Assembly: GCA_963576725.1 (NCBI GenBank)
Contig: OY755238.1
Coordinates: 22,751,845 to 22,815,844 of the forward strand
Length of the DNA: 64,000 nt
Direction of reading: 5' to 3'
Source of the DNA: Azorinus chamasolen
Lineage: Eukaryota; Mollusca; Bivalvia; Cardiida; Solecurtidae
Positions 14,901 to 23,364 of the stretch are shown piece after piece. The notes under the pieces were generated by a model. It did not search any database and had not been told where the DNA came from. It worked only from the letters and a program-made list of their open reading frames with translations. The position numbers were made by a program, and so were the translations under genes. Position 1 is the first letter of the stretch. Every line of letters starts with the position of its first letter.

Positions 14901-17900
14901 AACACCATCATACTCGTACGGATACACACATACACATACACGTACAGATGTACATATGCAAACGCACCACCACACACACACACGCACGCACGTACGCACG
15001 CACGCACGCACGCACGCACACACACGAATGCGCATGCGTATGCACACACACCACCACACAGACACACATGCGCATATGTATACGCGAATGCGCGCCTACG
15101 CACGCTCACGTCCATATCAACAAATAATATGTATAAATCACACATGCGTATATTAGAAAGGAGCTTTGAAAACATATTAACACTGTCTCGATTAATATAC
15201 GCGCATTGTACATGTATACTCTGTATACACTGCTCCCGTCAACATACACTTTAAACCCTGCGTTTATGGTCCTACCTTTATAATAAGAATCAATTAAGAA
15301 CCATCAAATCGTTCGTCTATGTGCTTGTTCGTCCGTTAATCAAACTGGTTTGGTTCGTTCATAATCCATTAAGTGTTTGACGTATAGTCAAGACTCTTTG
15401 GAAGATTCAAGGACGGATTAAAGCGTTTCGTCCATGTACCAGTTCGTTCGTTTGTTGAACTGATTTGGTTCATCGAACTTATTTTGTTCGTGCATAATTC
15501 CTTAAGTGTTTTGCGCAGAGTTAAGAACTTTTGAGGTCCGTTATGTGGCATTTCGCATACAGGTTACATCATAGTCTAGCGTAAGTGGGATAATCCGTGT
15601 TTTTTTTGAAGTTGTGTAGTGCTTTTTCTGTCTCAACGTTAAACAATTAAGATGCAACAATTAAATCATTAAATCATCATGTACAGATCAGGGATGGCTA
15701 TTGTTATGTTTTCTATTGGTTCCTTTTGCTTGCTCCAGACGTCCATATATAACAAGTTGACAATTATATTACATTGACCAGAAGGTGTACAGTAATACTC
15801 AGGGAGCCAATAGTGCCTCCCGTGCACCCCCCCCCCCCCTTAGACCTTTTTTCATGGGTACCAAAATGTTCAGAAAAGTGTCCTGAATCAGAATTGCGAA
15901 TGTACTCAAACTTAAATTCTTTTAGGCTATGTGTATTTTAACCGTTTCCATGGCAACCCCCAGTTTTCGTAATGATGGCCTATACCTACAAATTCGCCCA
16001 TATCACAGCCAGTTTTTGTCCTAAAACTATACAACTGGTATCAAATGGAAGATGAGACATTGTGATTTTATTTCCAACTTGACTTTTTAAATTATCTTAT
16101 TTGCATACTCACGAATATTAATGAGAACATTAAAAATAGTAAAATAATAACGTAAACCTTTCATTTTTTTTATCCTACAAATATCAGAAGATAACTTCAA
16201 ATGCAGTTTAACATGATGACAAAAACCCCAGGAAACAAAATATCCAATTTGAGGACAATAGCATTAACTTTAAGTACCATTTTCGCCGTTTCCATGGCAA
16301 CACCCTAGTTTTCGCAATAATGGCCCGTACCTGCAAAATCGTACATATCACAGCCAGTTTTTGTCCTAAACCTATAAAACTGGTACCAAATTGGAGATAG
16401 GACATTGTGCTTGTTTTTCCAGTTTATTTTTTAAATTATCTTATTTGCATACTCATGAATATTAATGAGAACATTAAAAATAGTAAAAACAATATAGAAA
16501 TAACGTAAATAATGTAAACTATTCCCTTTTTATCCTACAAATATCAGAAAACAATTTCAAATGCAGTTAAATATGATGAAAACTGTTTCCATAGTAACCA
16601 TTCATTTCACTCTGTTCACACATTTTTGTTAGTCGACACCTACCTGCAAAATTCTTCCATATCACAGGAATTTTTTGTGCTAACTGTATAAAATTGGTAC
16701 TGACTTACAGCTAATACCTTGTGCTTTGGTTTAAAGGCTATACTTAGGAATTACCTTATTTGCATACACATAAATATTAATGAGAATAATTCAAAAATAG
16801 CAACAAAAACAGAAATAACGTAAACCTCTCAATTTTTATCCTACCAATATCAGAAAACAACTTTAAATGTAGTTTAAATTGATGACAAAATACTCAGAAA
16901 GCTAAGTATCTAAATTGATACCCAAACAATGAACTGTAAGTAGCATTGTAACGGTTTCCATGGTTACCGATCCTTTCACAAATTTTGGAAATTTGACATC
17001 CACCTGTAATACTCCGCTAGATCTCAGTTCTTTTTGATGAATCATGAAATCAATTGTTACAAACATAGATATGAGGCATTGCTTTAATAGTAAATATTAC
17101 TTTTCTGACATAAACTAATTTGCATATGTATGAATATTTATGAGAACAGTAAGAGATGTTGCAATTTTCGACAGACAGAAGTCTTTCTCTTATAAAGCAA
17201 ACAAAAATGCAAAATGGTTAGCTAAAGTTTACTATGATCACTGAATATCACCAAGATTATTAGATAAATAAATTTGGGGCACATTATATAGCACTGATGG
17301 TGATATATCTGTTTCCTAGGCAACCATTCTAACCTCATTTTTCATATTACAGAGTGTTTAAATACCTGTAACATACAAAGATATTGCGGCCTACCTTGGC
17401 GATAATTATAAATGATATAAAGTGATTATAAACATATACCTGGTAGTTGATGTATGAATCTTAATGTTTGGTTCACTTTATGCAAATTACCTTATTTGCG
17501 TCCTCATGAATATTAATTAGTGATAAGAAAACAAAGAGAAACAATATTGAAAATAACATGTTTCGCCGAGCACAACATTACACCATGCTCTAAATATAGC
17601 TTGCAATAATAAATGTACCTTTTGGTGATGAATAAATAAAGTTTATGCCTAAAACTGTTACCAAAATGACCATGCATTGCTTTCATGGTAACTGGTGAAA
17701 GCTAAGTACTTATGAGACTCCAAACAATCGTCTGTTATTGTTTTTAAAGTATCAGTGATTTTAAAGCCTATAAAGTCTGTGTTGAATTCATGGTATCAAG
17801 ACTGTTTCGACCTTTGATATACCATCATCTGTCGAGAACTGGTAAGCCTGTGATGTGTTTTAAGACCCTTTGATTTGTCTGTCTTGCTAATGGAAAAGTA

Positions 17901-20900
17901 GTAAAGTCAAGCAGGCAAAGCCACATGCAAGACGCAACCACCACCAAAACACCGATAGACAGCATGACACACACACACACACACACACACAACCACACAC
18001 CTACACGCGCACACACAAACACGAAATGAACACAGAAAACACCAAAAGACACACAAGAACCAGGGACAAACGTTCCACAACATGAACAAACCACAAGCAC
18101 GGAGACGCAAGGCACACAAAAGGAAGGGTGACAAAGAGAGTACCGCCTTGGCACGGTCAGCAGCAAAAACACCACTGGGGGTTTAAACCGGTTTACGGAC
18201 GTCCTAACCTCACACTTCTCTCAAAGTCACCCTAGCTTTACAAATATTGTAAATAAAGGTATCCCCGCTGGACTTACCCACAACATAGACGACGGTGAAC
18301 ACAGGACAACATGTAAAACATAGCATAATAACTGTGACAATCCGTCAAATATGTACTCAATGACTTTGCTGAAGTCAGAGCACCTGCAGGTAAGCCGTTA
18401 AGGGCACGACGGGGAAAAAGTAATACATGAGTCTGGTAAGCTCCTCCTGTATCCAAGTTTAAGAGTATACCATCATAGAGTACTACCCTCGGCCTATCAT
18501 CGCGCAAGCAAAGAGGGAAGCGTAGCTACCGACTGTAAAAGGGTCGATAACCAAACATGCAGTGTGTTGCAATATAATAGGATCATAAGCCATTATCAGC
18601 AGTGCCAATATCGAAGGGAACTGGTGTCACCGGATACTTCATCAGCTCACCTATATCAATCTGCATATTGGGTCTTTGTGAACCACTAATAATTGCTACA
18701 ATTCCATGATTCCTTACGCTAAGAAGCTGCAAGGCAGAAATGTTTTTTCACATCTATGATGGTGAGGCTTACCAGTTCTCGCCAGATTATGGTATATCAA
18801 CAGTGAGAAACAGTCTTGATGCCCTGAATTCAACACAGGAAGAACCTGATACAAAGATCGTTCTTTACACCATGAATGCAAAAGACCAAGGCTACAAATC
18901 TGTTCATCTTCGAACTCCAGACAGTGATATATTCTTGTTTGATACTGGCTCAAACAATCATCAAAAAATAATAAACATGTGAGAAGTTGCCGAAGCAAAC
19001 ACAGAAGATTACCGATCAGCACTTCTGGGTCTCCATTTGTACTGTGGCTGTGATTCTACAAGTGCATTCAATGGCAGAGAACATTTGACACCCATTAAGA
19101 CCATTGAAAAGAAGTCAATGTTTATAAAACCATTAGCAGATTTGGGCAACTCTTGGGATGTGTCTGGAGATGTTGTGTAAGACTTGGATGAATTTACGTG
19201 TGCAATGTATAGCAACCCTAGATTTCACACTGTGCATGAATTGATATTGTTTAAGATTAAGGAGAAGTGTGGAGATAGGCCAACATATGCACTTCGCAAT
19301 GCTGATATGGGAACATTACCCCCTTGTAGGGCCTGCTTAATACAGCACATCTGAAGAGTTATTTACCAGTTGATACTTTGGAAGAGATCTCACTTTCCCG
19401 ACCCAGACATTCCTCCTGTTTTAGAGAAGAATGGTTTTCAACATGTAACTCTGACAGTCAATCAACAGAAGTGATTACATTGTGGCCTATAATAAGGGTA
19501 TGCTCCGACAGACAATCAACAGCAATGTTATCATCTTGACCTCTTATTAGAATATTACCTGAGCATATCCAATATAAACTGTTTCATTTTAGCTCTAATT
19601 AAGGTATGCTCTCAATTTATAAATCGGCTGATAAATACCCATGATGTCATTATTTCCAACATGAATATTCAGCTGGTAAAGGGTTAAGTGAGATATCACT
19701 CATCTATTTTGGTTGAGTTGGCATACTCAAAGAAGCTTTTTGTAAAGGTGTTTTAAAGCAGAGAGTGGGATTAACCCTTGTCTAGATGTATACATGCCCT
19801 TTAACATCTTTTAGACTGTATTAGAATTAAAATACATTTATTTATCACCGAAAGGTACATTTATCATTGCAAGCTGTATTTGGAGAATGGTGTAATGTTG
19901 TGCTCGGCATACGGCCAAACATGTTATTTTCAATATTGTTTCTCTTTGTTTTCTTAACACTTTAAAAACAATAACAGAAGATTGTCTGGGGTCCCATAAG
20001 TATTTGGCTTTCACTAGTTACCATTGAAGCAGTGCATGGTCATTTTGGTAACAGTTTTAGACATCAAGTTTATTTATTCATCACCAAAGGTACATTTATT
20101 GCAAGCTATATTTTAAGCATGGTGTAATGTTGTGCTCGGCATACTGCCAAACATGTTGTTTTCAATATTGCTTCTCTTTGTTTTCTTACCACTAATTAAT
20201 ATTCATGAGGATGCAAATAAGGTAATTTGCATAAAGTGAACCAAACATTAAGATTCATACATCAACTACCGGGTATATGTTTATAATCACTTTATATAAT
20301 TTATAATTGTCGCCAAAGTAGGCCGCAATATCTCTGATGTTGCAGGTATTTAAACACTCTGTAATATGAAAAATGAGGTTAGAATGGTTGCCTAGGAAAC
20401 AGATATATCACCATCAGTGCTATATGATTTGTCCCAAATTTATTTATCTAACAATCTTGGTGATATTCAGTGATCATAGTAAACTTTAGCTAACCATTTT
20501 GCATTTTTGTTTGCTTTATAAGAGAAAGACTTCCTGTGATATGGAAGATTTTTGCAGGTAGGTGTCGACTAACCAAAATGTGTGAACAAAGTGAAATGAA
20601 TGGTTACTATGGAAACAGATAAAAATTACTTAGAGTTAAATTTTTAGTCCTCAAATATGACATTTTGTTTTCGGAGGATTTTGTCATCATGTTTAACTGC
20701 ATTTGAAATTGTTTTCTGATATTTGTAGGATGAAAAGGGATTAGTTTACATTTTTTACGTTATTTCTGTATTGTATTTACTATTTTTAATGTTCTCATTA
20801 ATATTCATGAGTATGCAAATAAGGTAATTTAAAAAAACAAACTGGAAATAAAAGCACAATGTCCTATCTCCAATTTGGTACCAGTTTTATAGGTTTAGGA

Positions 20901-22935
20901 CAAAAACTGGCTGTGATATGTACGATTTTGCAGGTACGAGCCATTATTGCGAAAACTAGGGTGTTGCCATGGAAACGGCGAAAATGGTACTTAAAGTTAA
21001 TGCTATTGTCCTTAAATTGTTTTTGTTTCCTGGTTTTTTTGTCATCATGTTAAACTGCATTTGAAGTTATTTTCTGATATTTGTAATATAAAAAAAATGT
21101 AAGGTTTACGTTATTTCTATACTTTTTTACTATTGTTAACGTTCTCATTAATATTCATGAGTATGCAAATAAGATAATTTAAAAAACCAAGTCAAGTTGG
21201 AAATAAAAGCACAATGTCTTATCTTCCATTTGGTATCAGTTTTATAGTTTTAGGACAAAAACTGGCTGTGATATGGGCGAATTTGTAGGTATAGGTCACC
21301 ATTACGAAAACTGGGGGTTGCCATGGAAACGGTTAAAATACACATAGCCTAAAAGAATTTAAGTTTGAGTACATTCGCGATTCTGATTCAGGATACTTTT
21401 CTGAACATTTTGGTACCCATGAAAAAAGTCTAGGGGGGGGGGGTGCACGGTAGGCACTATTGGCTCCCTGAGTATAATCAAAACATCGATTCTTCACCTA
21501 AGCATTCGATATACGACGGCATGGCTGTGCACATTCTTTTTGTCATTTTCAGGTATTGTAATATGTCAATTGTCCTTCTGCCGCATTCGACATCACGTGA
21601 CACAGAACTGCTTGGTTACACGATTCCTAAGGAAGCACTTCTTCTAGTGGACATCGACTCCATAGCTACTGATCCAGATATCTGGGGTGACCCTGAACAA
21701 TTCCGACCTGAGAGGTTCATAGACTCTAACGGAAAGTTGGCGACTAGGGACGAATTCATATTCTTCTTTTTCGGTCAGTTATATTTTAAATAGATCGCAT
21801 GATTTCCAGACACCTTTAACGGCATATTGACATATTATTTCAGTACAACATTCTGTCTTGATCTTAACTTTTTATCGCATTGAAATTTAGTAAGTAATAC
21901 TAACTTTAGGAATATTTATTAGCTGATTTTTTTTATAATGGCATTGTGATCAAGGGAAGATTTTACCATGACAAAAACTTATAATCATATCTACAGTTGT
22001 ACTTCGATATCTCGAACTTCAAGAGACTATACAAGTTACTTCGAGATAACCAAAGTTCGAGCTATCCGATTTCTGATCTGAACAATTTTCAAGTTTACAG
22101 CTTAACGTAGGTCTAAAGTTATGCTGAAAGATCCATTAAGCTGTCGGATGTGTTTCTAGATACGTGTAGCGATACATTTTAGAGGAATTCTGCATTATAA
22201 AATTCGGAAGGACCAAACGTTTTGTTCGAGTTATCCCGAAGTTCAAGTTATCCGAGTTCGAGGTATCGAAGCTCAGCTGTTTATTATTTCATAAGCAAAC
22301 CAAGCAGACCTTGATAAGATGGTTCCTACAGGAGACGCCTGATCTGGGTCCACGCTGTTTTCAAATGCATGAAAAAGACATTTATATAAAGTGAAGGATA
22401 AAATTCACTAATGAATTGTAGAATGTCATTGTTGCCATTGCAGTTTGATTGAAATGTGTATATGTAAGACAATAGCTAGACACGATAACGCTCGTACTTA
22501 ATTTAGTAAATATACACATTTTGTCTACTAAAGGACCGTTTTCGGAAGACAAATAATACGATTTAAATGTTTACCGTTCCAAACAGAAATAATTTCCTAT
22601 AAATTGGAACTGATAGTTGAGACAAGTACTGATATATTCGCATGCATATTTGATAAATATATATATTAATGATAATCACTGTATGTACATTTCTGTTTGT
22701 AGGGAAGCGATCTTGTTTAGGAGAATCAATGGCACGGATGGAGCTATTTATCATATTGATTACTCTCGTGCAGAATTTTGAATTTCTGAACCCTGCAAAT
22801 CAAAGTCTGACAATTGAGAAAGTTGGTAGTGTTTTTGGACTAACCCACGCACCGCAGCCATACGAACTAGTCGCGAGAATGAGACAAAAGGGAGAGGGCA
22901 TCCCTGTAACAAAACAGATTAAAGCATCGCAGTAA
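1347..22935 (+). CDS. Cytochrome P450 gene A, CYP2 clan (six exons, complete)
   Basis: Predicted haem-thiolate monooxygenase, probably anchored in the endoplasmic reticulum and using NADPH-P450 reductase (family knowledge). Exons: 1347-1698, 6795-7080, 8378-8613, 12176-12395, 21553-21773, 22703-22935. The joined length is 1548 bp, 515 codons plus TAA, with no internal stop; intron phases are 1,2,1,2,1. Visible landmarks: N-terminal hydrophobic anchor at residues about 16-32, proline hinge LPPFPKFRLPIIG (38-50), helix-C WxxxR (W127/R131), I-helix AGSETT (305-310), K-helix ExxR (E362/R365), PERF (417-420) and haem loop FFFGKRSCLG with ligand Cys443. The length is normal for the family. I chose the ATG at 1347 because the open frame further upstream begins only at a TTG. 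Substrate and subfamily number cannot be assigned. Intron 4 (9.2 kb) holds a 5.7-kb transposon. Gene B at 47103 is its paralogue. Confidence 0.93.
1703..1923. mobile_element. TTAA-type palindromic MITE at exon 1 splice donor of gene A
   Basis: Left end TTAACCCTTTCCC, right end GGGAAAGGGTTAT; internal half-palindrome GCAAACAGAACAGACCCTGA / GGGTCTACTCTGTTTGC. The left TTAA lies at intron positions +5 to +8 of intron 1. No coding capacity. Termini resemble piggyBac-type MITEs (CCC ends with TTAA target), which is inference. Confidence 0.75.
2021..2096. repeat. Hairpin repeat, CACTCTTCAGAATCGTCTC family
   Basis: Palindrome GGACCACTCTTCAGAATCGTCTC paired with its complement, ending ACATAAGATTTGGTTG. 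Three relatives at 7934, 10435 and 11167 also lie in gene A introns. Confidence 0.65.
2223..2448. mobile_element. TTAA-type MITE, CTTGCTATTCACG subfamily (degraded)
   Basis: Matches the intact copy at 49652-49901 along most of its length (AATAGTGAAGACCCAGATGA, CACAGCAGTGATTGCACAG, AGAAGGGTTAA). The left TTAA is followed by TCATTCTCTTGC instead of CCCTTCGCTTGC. The palindrome centre is deleted. Confidence 0.65.
2449..4300. other. Intron 1 repeat debris without genes
   Basis: Contains hairpin remnants at about 2480-2545 and 3240-3345, a C-tract followed by a CA run (2925-2957), a half copy of the second MITE subfamily (about 3373-3535), and a stretch rich in degenerate ATACGC motifs (about 3810-4075). 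I see no conserved coding sequence. Confidence 0.5.
4303..4400. repeat. Interspersed repeat with CAGACTCGGTTTTATTGAG core (reverse)
   Basis: Reverse-complement relative of the repeats at 12578-12715 and 60923-61062; another partial copy lies at 33690-33790. The shared core encloses the palindrome-like CTCATGAACAGACTCAATAA. Element class unknown, no ORF. Confidence 0.6.
4960..5925 (-). pseudogene. Non-LTR retrotransposon (LINE) C-terminal fragment, frameshifted
   Basis: Read on the minus strand, about 5895-5620 encodes KLYDTTVWPVLSYGASIWG, INAVQNRAMRYFMGVGKYSP and GEMGWKPSIARQW, the typical region after the reverse-transcriptase fingers/palm in LINEs. After a frameshift near 5560-5600 the frame ending at 4960 continues as a 232-codon ORF with RRALAMFRCGVAPIRLETGR and a terminal C-x2-C-x8-H-x4-C zinc-knuckle-like motif (CFNCNSFVEDEFHVLLHCP), as in many LINE C termini. 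The catalytic RT domain is absent, so this is a 5'-truncated dead copy, antisense in intron 1 of gene A. A TTAA-type MITE abuts it at 5936. Confidence 0.8.
5936..6163. mobile_element. TTAA-type MITE, GAGCATTTGCTCC subfamily
   Basis: Bounded by TTAACCCTTTCCCTCAT and ATGAGGTAATGGGTTAA. The central palindrome GAGCATTTGCTCCTATAGG pairs with its complement and lies in a longer hairpin (TGTGATAAATAGAGCA). Nearly the same element occurs at 11365-11592 and 50187-50415. Confidence 0.85.
6489..6724. mobile_element. TTAA-type MITE, TTAACCCTTTACTCCAT subfamily
   Basis: Inverted ends TTAACCCTTTACTCCAT and ATGGAGTAAAGGGTTAA, both including TTAA. Off-centre hairpin remnant CCTCCTATAGGAGCC. The right end is 70 bp before exon 2 of gene A. 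Confidence 0.85.
6795..7080 (+). CDS. P450 gene A exon 2 (helix C region)
   Basis: 286 bp, acceptor ATAG at 6791-6794, donor GTAAGA at 7081. Encodes FIGYNGRPWKEHRQF and the segment through TIQENAR. The length is identical to exon 2 of gene B. Confidence 0.9.
7132..7531. repeat. 19-nt minisatellite in intron 2 of gene A
   Basis: About 20 imperfect tandem copies of a unit close to TATCACAGTATCAAACACG. It starts about 50 bp after exon 2. The apparent open frame through it is a repeat artefact. Confidence 0.9.
7934..8008. repeat. Hairpin repeat, CACCAAACCC type
   Basis: CTCCACCAAACCC ... GTGACCACTCTCC / AGAGTGGTCACAACATAGGG ... GGTGGAG, an inverted repeat with a short loop. Same family as 2021, 10435 and 11167. 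Confidence 0.7.
8120..8361. mobile_element. TTAA-type MITE (left end eroded) abutting exon 3 of gene A
   Basis: The right end GAGGTAAAGGGTTAA and the hairpin remnant (ACAGGAGCCGTCTGCATTGG, TACCCTGCTTGC) identify the family. The left boundary is unclear. The right TTAA ends 16 bp before exon 3, so the element supplies sequence immediately upstream of the acceptor tract. Confidence 0.6.
8378..8613 (+). CDS. P450 gene A exon 3
   Basis: 236 bp, acceptor TTCTTAG ending at 8377, donor GTAAGC at 8614. Encodes NAPVGGVVNFLPFLRMLPGD through GEATTLS (F-G region). The length is identical to gene B exon 3. The end of a short palindromic transposon lies 16 bp upstream of the exon. Confidence 0.9.
8668..9326. 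mobile_element. Non-autonomous inverted-repeat element in intron 3
   Basis: Begins TATTCTAACGCAATCT and ends with the exact complement AGATTGCGTTAGAATA. It has no long ORF. It starts 54 bp downstream of exon 3. TA at both ends may be the target duplication. The following palindrome at 9325 directly abuts it. Confidence 0.6.
9325..9491. mobile_element. Foldback hairpin element (about 80-bp arms)
   Basis: Left arm TAGGGTTAATCCTA, TTTGCGACGGTATATGAGG; right arm CCTCATATACCGTCGCAAA, TAGGATTAACCCTA; loop around GGCTCCGCCTTCGGCG. The arms are nearly perfect complements, indicating recent origin or selection for the palindrome. Confidence 0.8.
10435..10499. repeat. Hairpin repeat, CACCAAACCC type
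   Basis: CTTCACCAAACCCTATGTTG ... CACTCTGAAGAGTGGTC ... TTTTGGTGGAG. The hairpin stem is shorter than in its relatives because the loop is lost. Confidence 0.65.
10575..10799. mobile_element. TTAA-type MITE, eroded left end
   Basis: Right end ATGGAGAATAGGGTTAA with the family hairpin (ACAGACCCAGATGGGAGCC, CTGATATGGGTCTACTCTG). The left end is not cleanly defined. Confidence 0.5.
11167..11234. repeat. Hairpin repeat, CACCAAACTC type
   Basis: ACACCAAACTCTATGTTATG ... GAGACGATTCTGAAGAGTGG ... ACATAGGGTTTGGT. Fourth copy of the gene-A-intron family. Confidence 0.7.
11365..11592. mobile_element. TTAA-type MITE, GAGCATTTGCTCC subfamily
   Basis: TTAACCCTTTCCCTCATC to GAGGTAATGGGTTAA. Closely similar to the copy at 5936-6163 throughout, including the perfect central palindrome GCTCCTATAGGAGC. 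Confidence 0.87.
11960..12152. mobile_element. TTAA-type MITE ending 23 bp before exon 4 of gene A
   Basis: Left TTAACCCTTTCGGTGCCAA, right GACGATGAATGGGTTAA. The internal hairpin has decayed. The right TTAA at 12149-12152 lies in the branch-point/pyrimidine region of intron 3. Confidence 0.65.
12176..12395 (+). CDS. P450 gene A exon 4 (I helix to K helix)
   Basis: 220 bp, acceptor ATACAG ending at 12175, donor GTATGT at 12396. Encodes the oxygen-binding I-helix AGSETT and ends in the ExxR motif, whose Arg codon is split by intron 4. A TTAA-flanked element ends 23 bp upstream. Confidence 0.92.
12578..12715. repeat. Interspersed repeat with CAGACTCGGTTTTATTGAG core
   Basis: TCTGAAGGGTGGTGATCCCC start, AAAGAGAAAATTGCAGACTC, CAACACTATTCACGCCCCCC end. 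Nearly colinear with 60923-61062. No ORF or tRNA promoter boxes seen. Confidence 0.65.
12850..14225. other. Intron 4 (5' part): MITE debris, no gene
   Basis: Eroded family hairpins are visible near 12850-13045, 13230-13300, 13625-13705 and 14090-14222 (AGCAAACAGAGCAGACC, CTCTGTTTG, GAGGGAAACGGTTAA). No coding similarity recognised. Confidence 0.5.
14287..14458. mobile_element. MITE of the AGTAGAACC family with GCATTAAGC core
   Basis: Ends AGTAGAACCTGTCC and GGACAGATTCTACTG are inverted. The core reads TGCTTAATGCAGGTCAAG ... TTGACCTGTATTAAGC. Relatives at 52310-52761, 53808-53972 and 23020-23171. Confidence 0.65.
14600..14700 (+). repeat. tRNA-like SINE fragment (candidate)
   Basis: GCTAGGTAGAGTATCAGATT resembles a pol III A-box region and GTGGGTTCAATTCC a B box, 30-odd bp apart as in tRNA genes. 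It does not fold as a full tRNA by eye, so a tRNA-derived SINE head is more likely. Confidence 0.35.
14925..15090. repeat. CA / CGCACGCA microsatellite
   Basis: Runs of CACACA and CGCACGCA interrupted by ATGCG. It produces long low-complexity open frames on both strands that are not genes. Confidence 0.9.
17890..18588 (-). mobile_element. 3' fragment of Penelope-like retroelement (antisense)
   Basis: Near-identical reverse complement of 28871-29566: the end of the RT ORF, the untranslated tail, a CA/GT run and the terminal CTTTACTACTTTTCCAT. 5'-truncated, nested in the core of the intron-4 transposon. Ends at the same 3' terminus as the copies at 29566 and 40474. Confidence 0.85.
18600..19470 (+). 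pseudogene. Decayed transposon-associated gene fragment (EEPDTKIVL family)
   Basis: On the plus strand, 18740-18960 encodes EEPDTKIVLYTMNAKDQGYK and LRTPDSDIFLF. About 19010-19340 continues in pieces with LLGLHLYCGCDSTSAFNG, DLDEFTCAMYSNPRF and LPPCRACLIQHI, broken by stops. This motif order resembles a protein family widespread as repeats in molluscs and cnidarians (recalled similarity). I do not know its function. A short upstream-type segment ELMKYPVTPVPFDIGTADNG is readable on the opposite strand at 18600-18660, so the fragment is also rearranged. Confidence 0.5.
21553..21773 (+). CDS. P450 gene A exon 5 (beta region and PERF motif)
   Basis: 221 bp, acceptor TTTTCAG ending at 21552, donor GTCAGT at 21774. 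Encodes the [14 protein letters not shown] segment and FRPERF, and ends in FFFF just before the haem-loop glycine, whose codon is split. It begins only 78 bp after the end of the large inverted-repeat transposon. Confidence 0.92.
21994..22279. mobile_element. Mariner/pogo-like MITE (CGATATCTCGAAC ends)
   Basis: Starts CAGTTGTACTTCGATATCTC and ends with the inverted TCGAGGTATCGAAGCTCAGCTG; subterminal GAGTTATCCCGAAGTTC repeats. A second copy is at 47788-48105. CAGT..AACCTCG-type ends are typical of pogo/Tc1 relatives (inference). The core again contains a CAGCTTAACGTAGGTC ... ATTAAGCTG palindrome. Confidence 0.7.
22285..22405. repeat. Hairpin core of TTAA-type MITE (eroded)
   Basis: AAGCAAACCAAGCAGACCTTG, CCTACAGGAG, CTGATCTGGGTCCACGCTG, as in the family cores. 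The right end GTGAAGGATAAAA is decayed. Located in intron 5 of gene A. Confidence 0.55.
22703..22935 (+). CDS. P450 gene A exon 6 (haem-binding loop and C terminus)
   Basis: Acceptor TTTGTAG ending at 22702. Encodes GKRSCLGESMARMELF (Cys443 ligand) to a TAA at 22933-22935. The C-terminal tail is about 15 residues longer than that of gene B. No canonical AATAAA signal is obvious in the next 150 bp. Confidence 0.92.
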
Positions 22936-23019
22936 TTATCACATAAAGATAATATTCCAAAAAGGGAAATAAGATATTACATAAATATTCAAGTATTTGT
23001 GTAATAATCACATAGTCAA

Positions 23020-23171
23020 GTGAACTGTCTGTTTAATGCAGGATAAAATTCATGCAGAAAAGCTCCAAGAGGAGCTTTCTGCATTACTTTTGCTTTGCAT
23101 TAAGCAACCACCTGCTTATAAACACACCCGTGTTTATTCATTAAATGGTCGCATTAGCGGGGTTATACTGT
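23020..23171. mobile_element. MITE with TTAATGCAGG...GCATTAAGC palindrome
   Basis: Centre GAAAAGCTCCAAGAGGAGC flanked by TTTAATGCAGGATAAAA and its approximate complement; right end GGGGTTATACTG, a TIR of the CAGTAAAACCCC type. The left terminus is eroded. Confidence 0.6.
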
Positions 23172-23204
23172 ATACATATACCATTATCTACCTGAACCAG
23201 AACT

Positions 23205-23364
23205 GTCAAAGTGCTGGTAAACGATAACGAATTAGATACATATTTATTACCCTCAGTGTGCTGGTAAACGATAATTAATTAGATATACATGTATACAGTT
23301 TACCCTAAGAGTTCCGGTAAACGATAATGAATTGTATATATATATATTACCCGCAGAGTACCGG
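23205..23364. repeat. Minisatellite, GGTAAACGATAATGAATTAG unit (left block)
   Basis: About 55-60-bp unit: GTGCYGGTAAACGATAAYGAATTAGATAY...TTTACCCTCAGA (described, not exact). Continues at 25640-25800 on the other side of an inserted 2.3-kb element. Confidence 0.75.

Larger units (their letters stand above)
15796..21474. mobile_element. 5.7-kb inverted-repeat transposon in intron 4 of gene A
   Basis: Termini are TACTCAGGGAGCCAATAGTG and its complement, flanked on both sides by TAA (15793-15795 and 21475-21477), a likely 3-bp target duplication as in PIF/Harbinger-type elements (family knowledge; assignment is inference). Inside each end is a C/G tract and GGTACCCATGAAAAAAG. The arms (about 15.8-17.8 kb and 19.8-21.47 kb) are mutually inverted and consist of about 300-370-bp subrepeats, each with a GTTTCCATGGCAAC-like palindrome and an ATTAATATTCATGAG segment. 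The core holds a retroelement 3' fragment (17890-18588) and a broken gene fragment (18600-19470). No transposase was recognised, so it is non-autonomous. Confidence 0.8.

Noticed and set aside
14813..15175. Cys/Val/Arg-rich ORFs on both strands
   Set aside because: Produced by CA/CGCACG microsatellite sequence.
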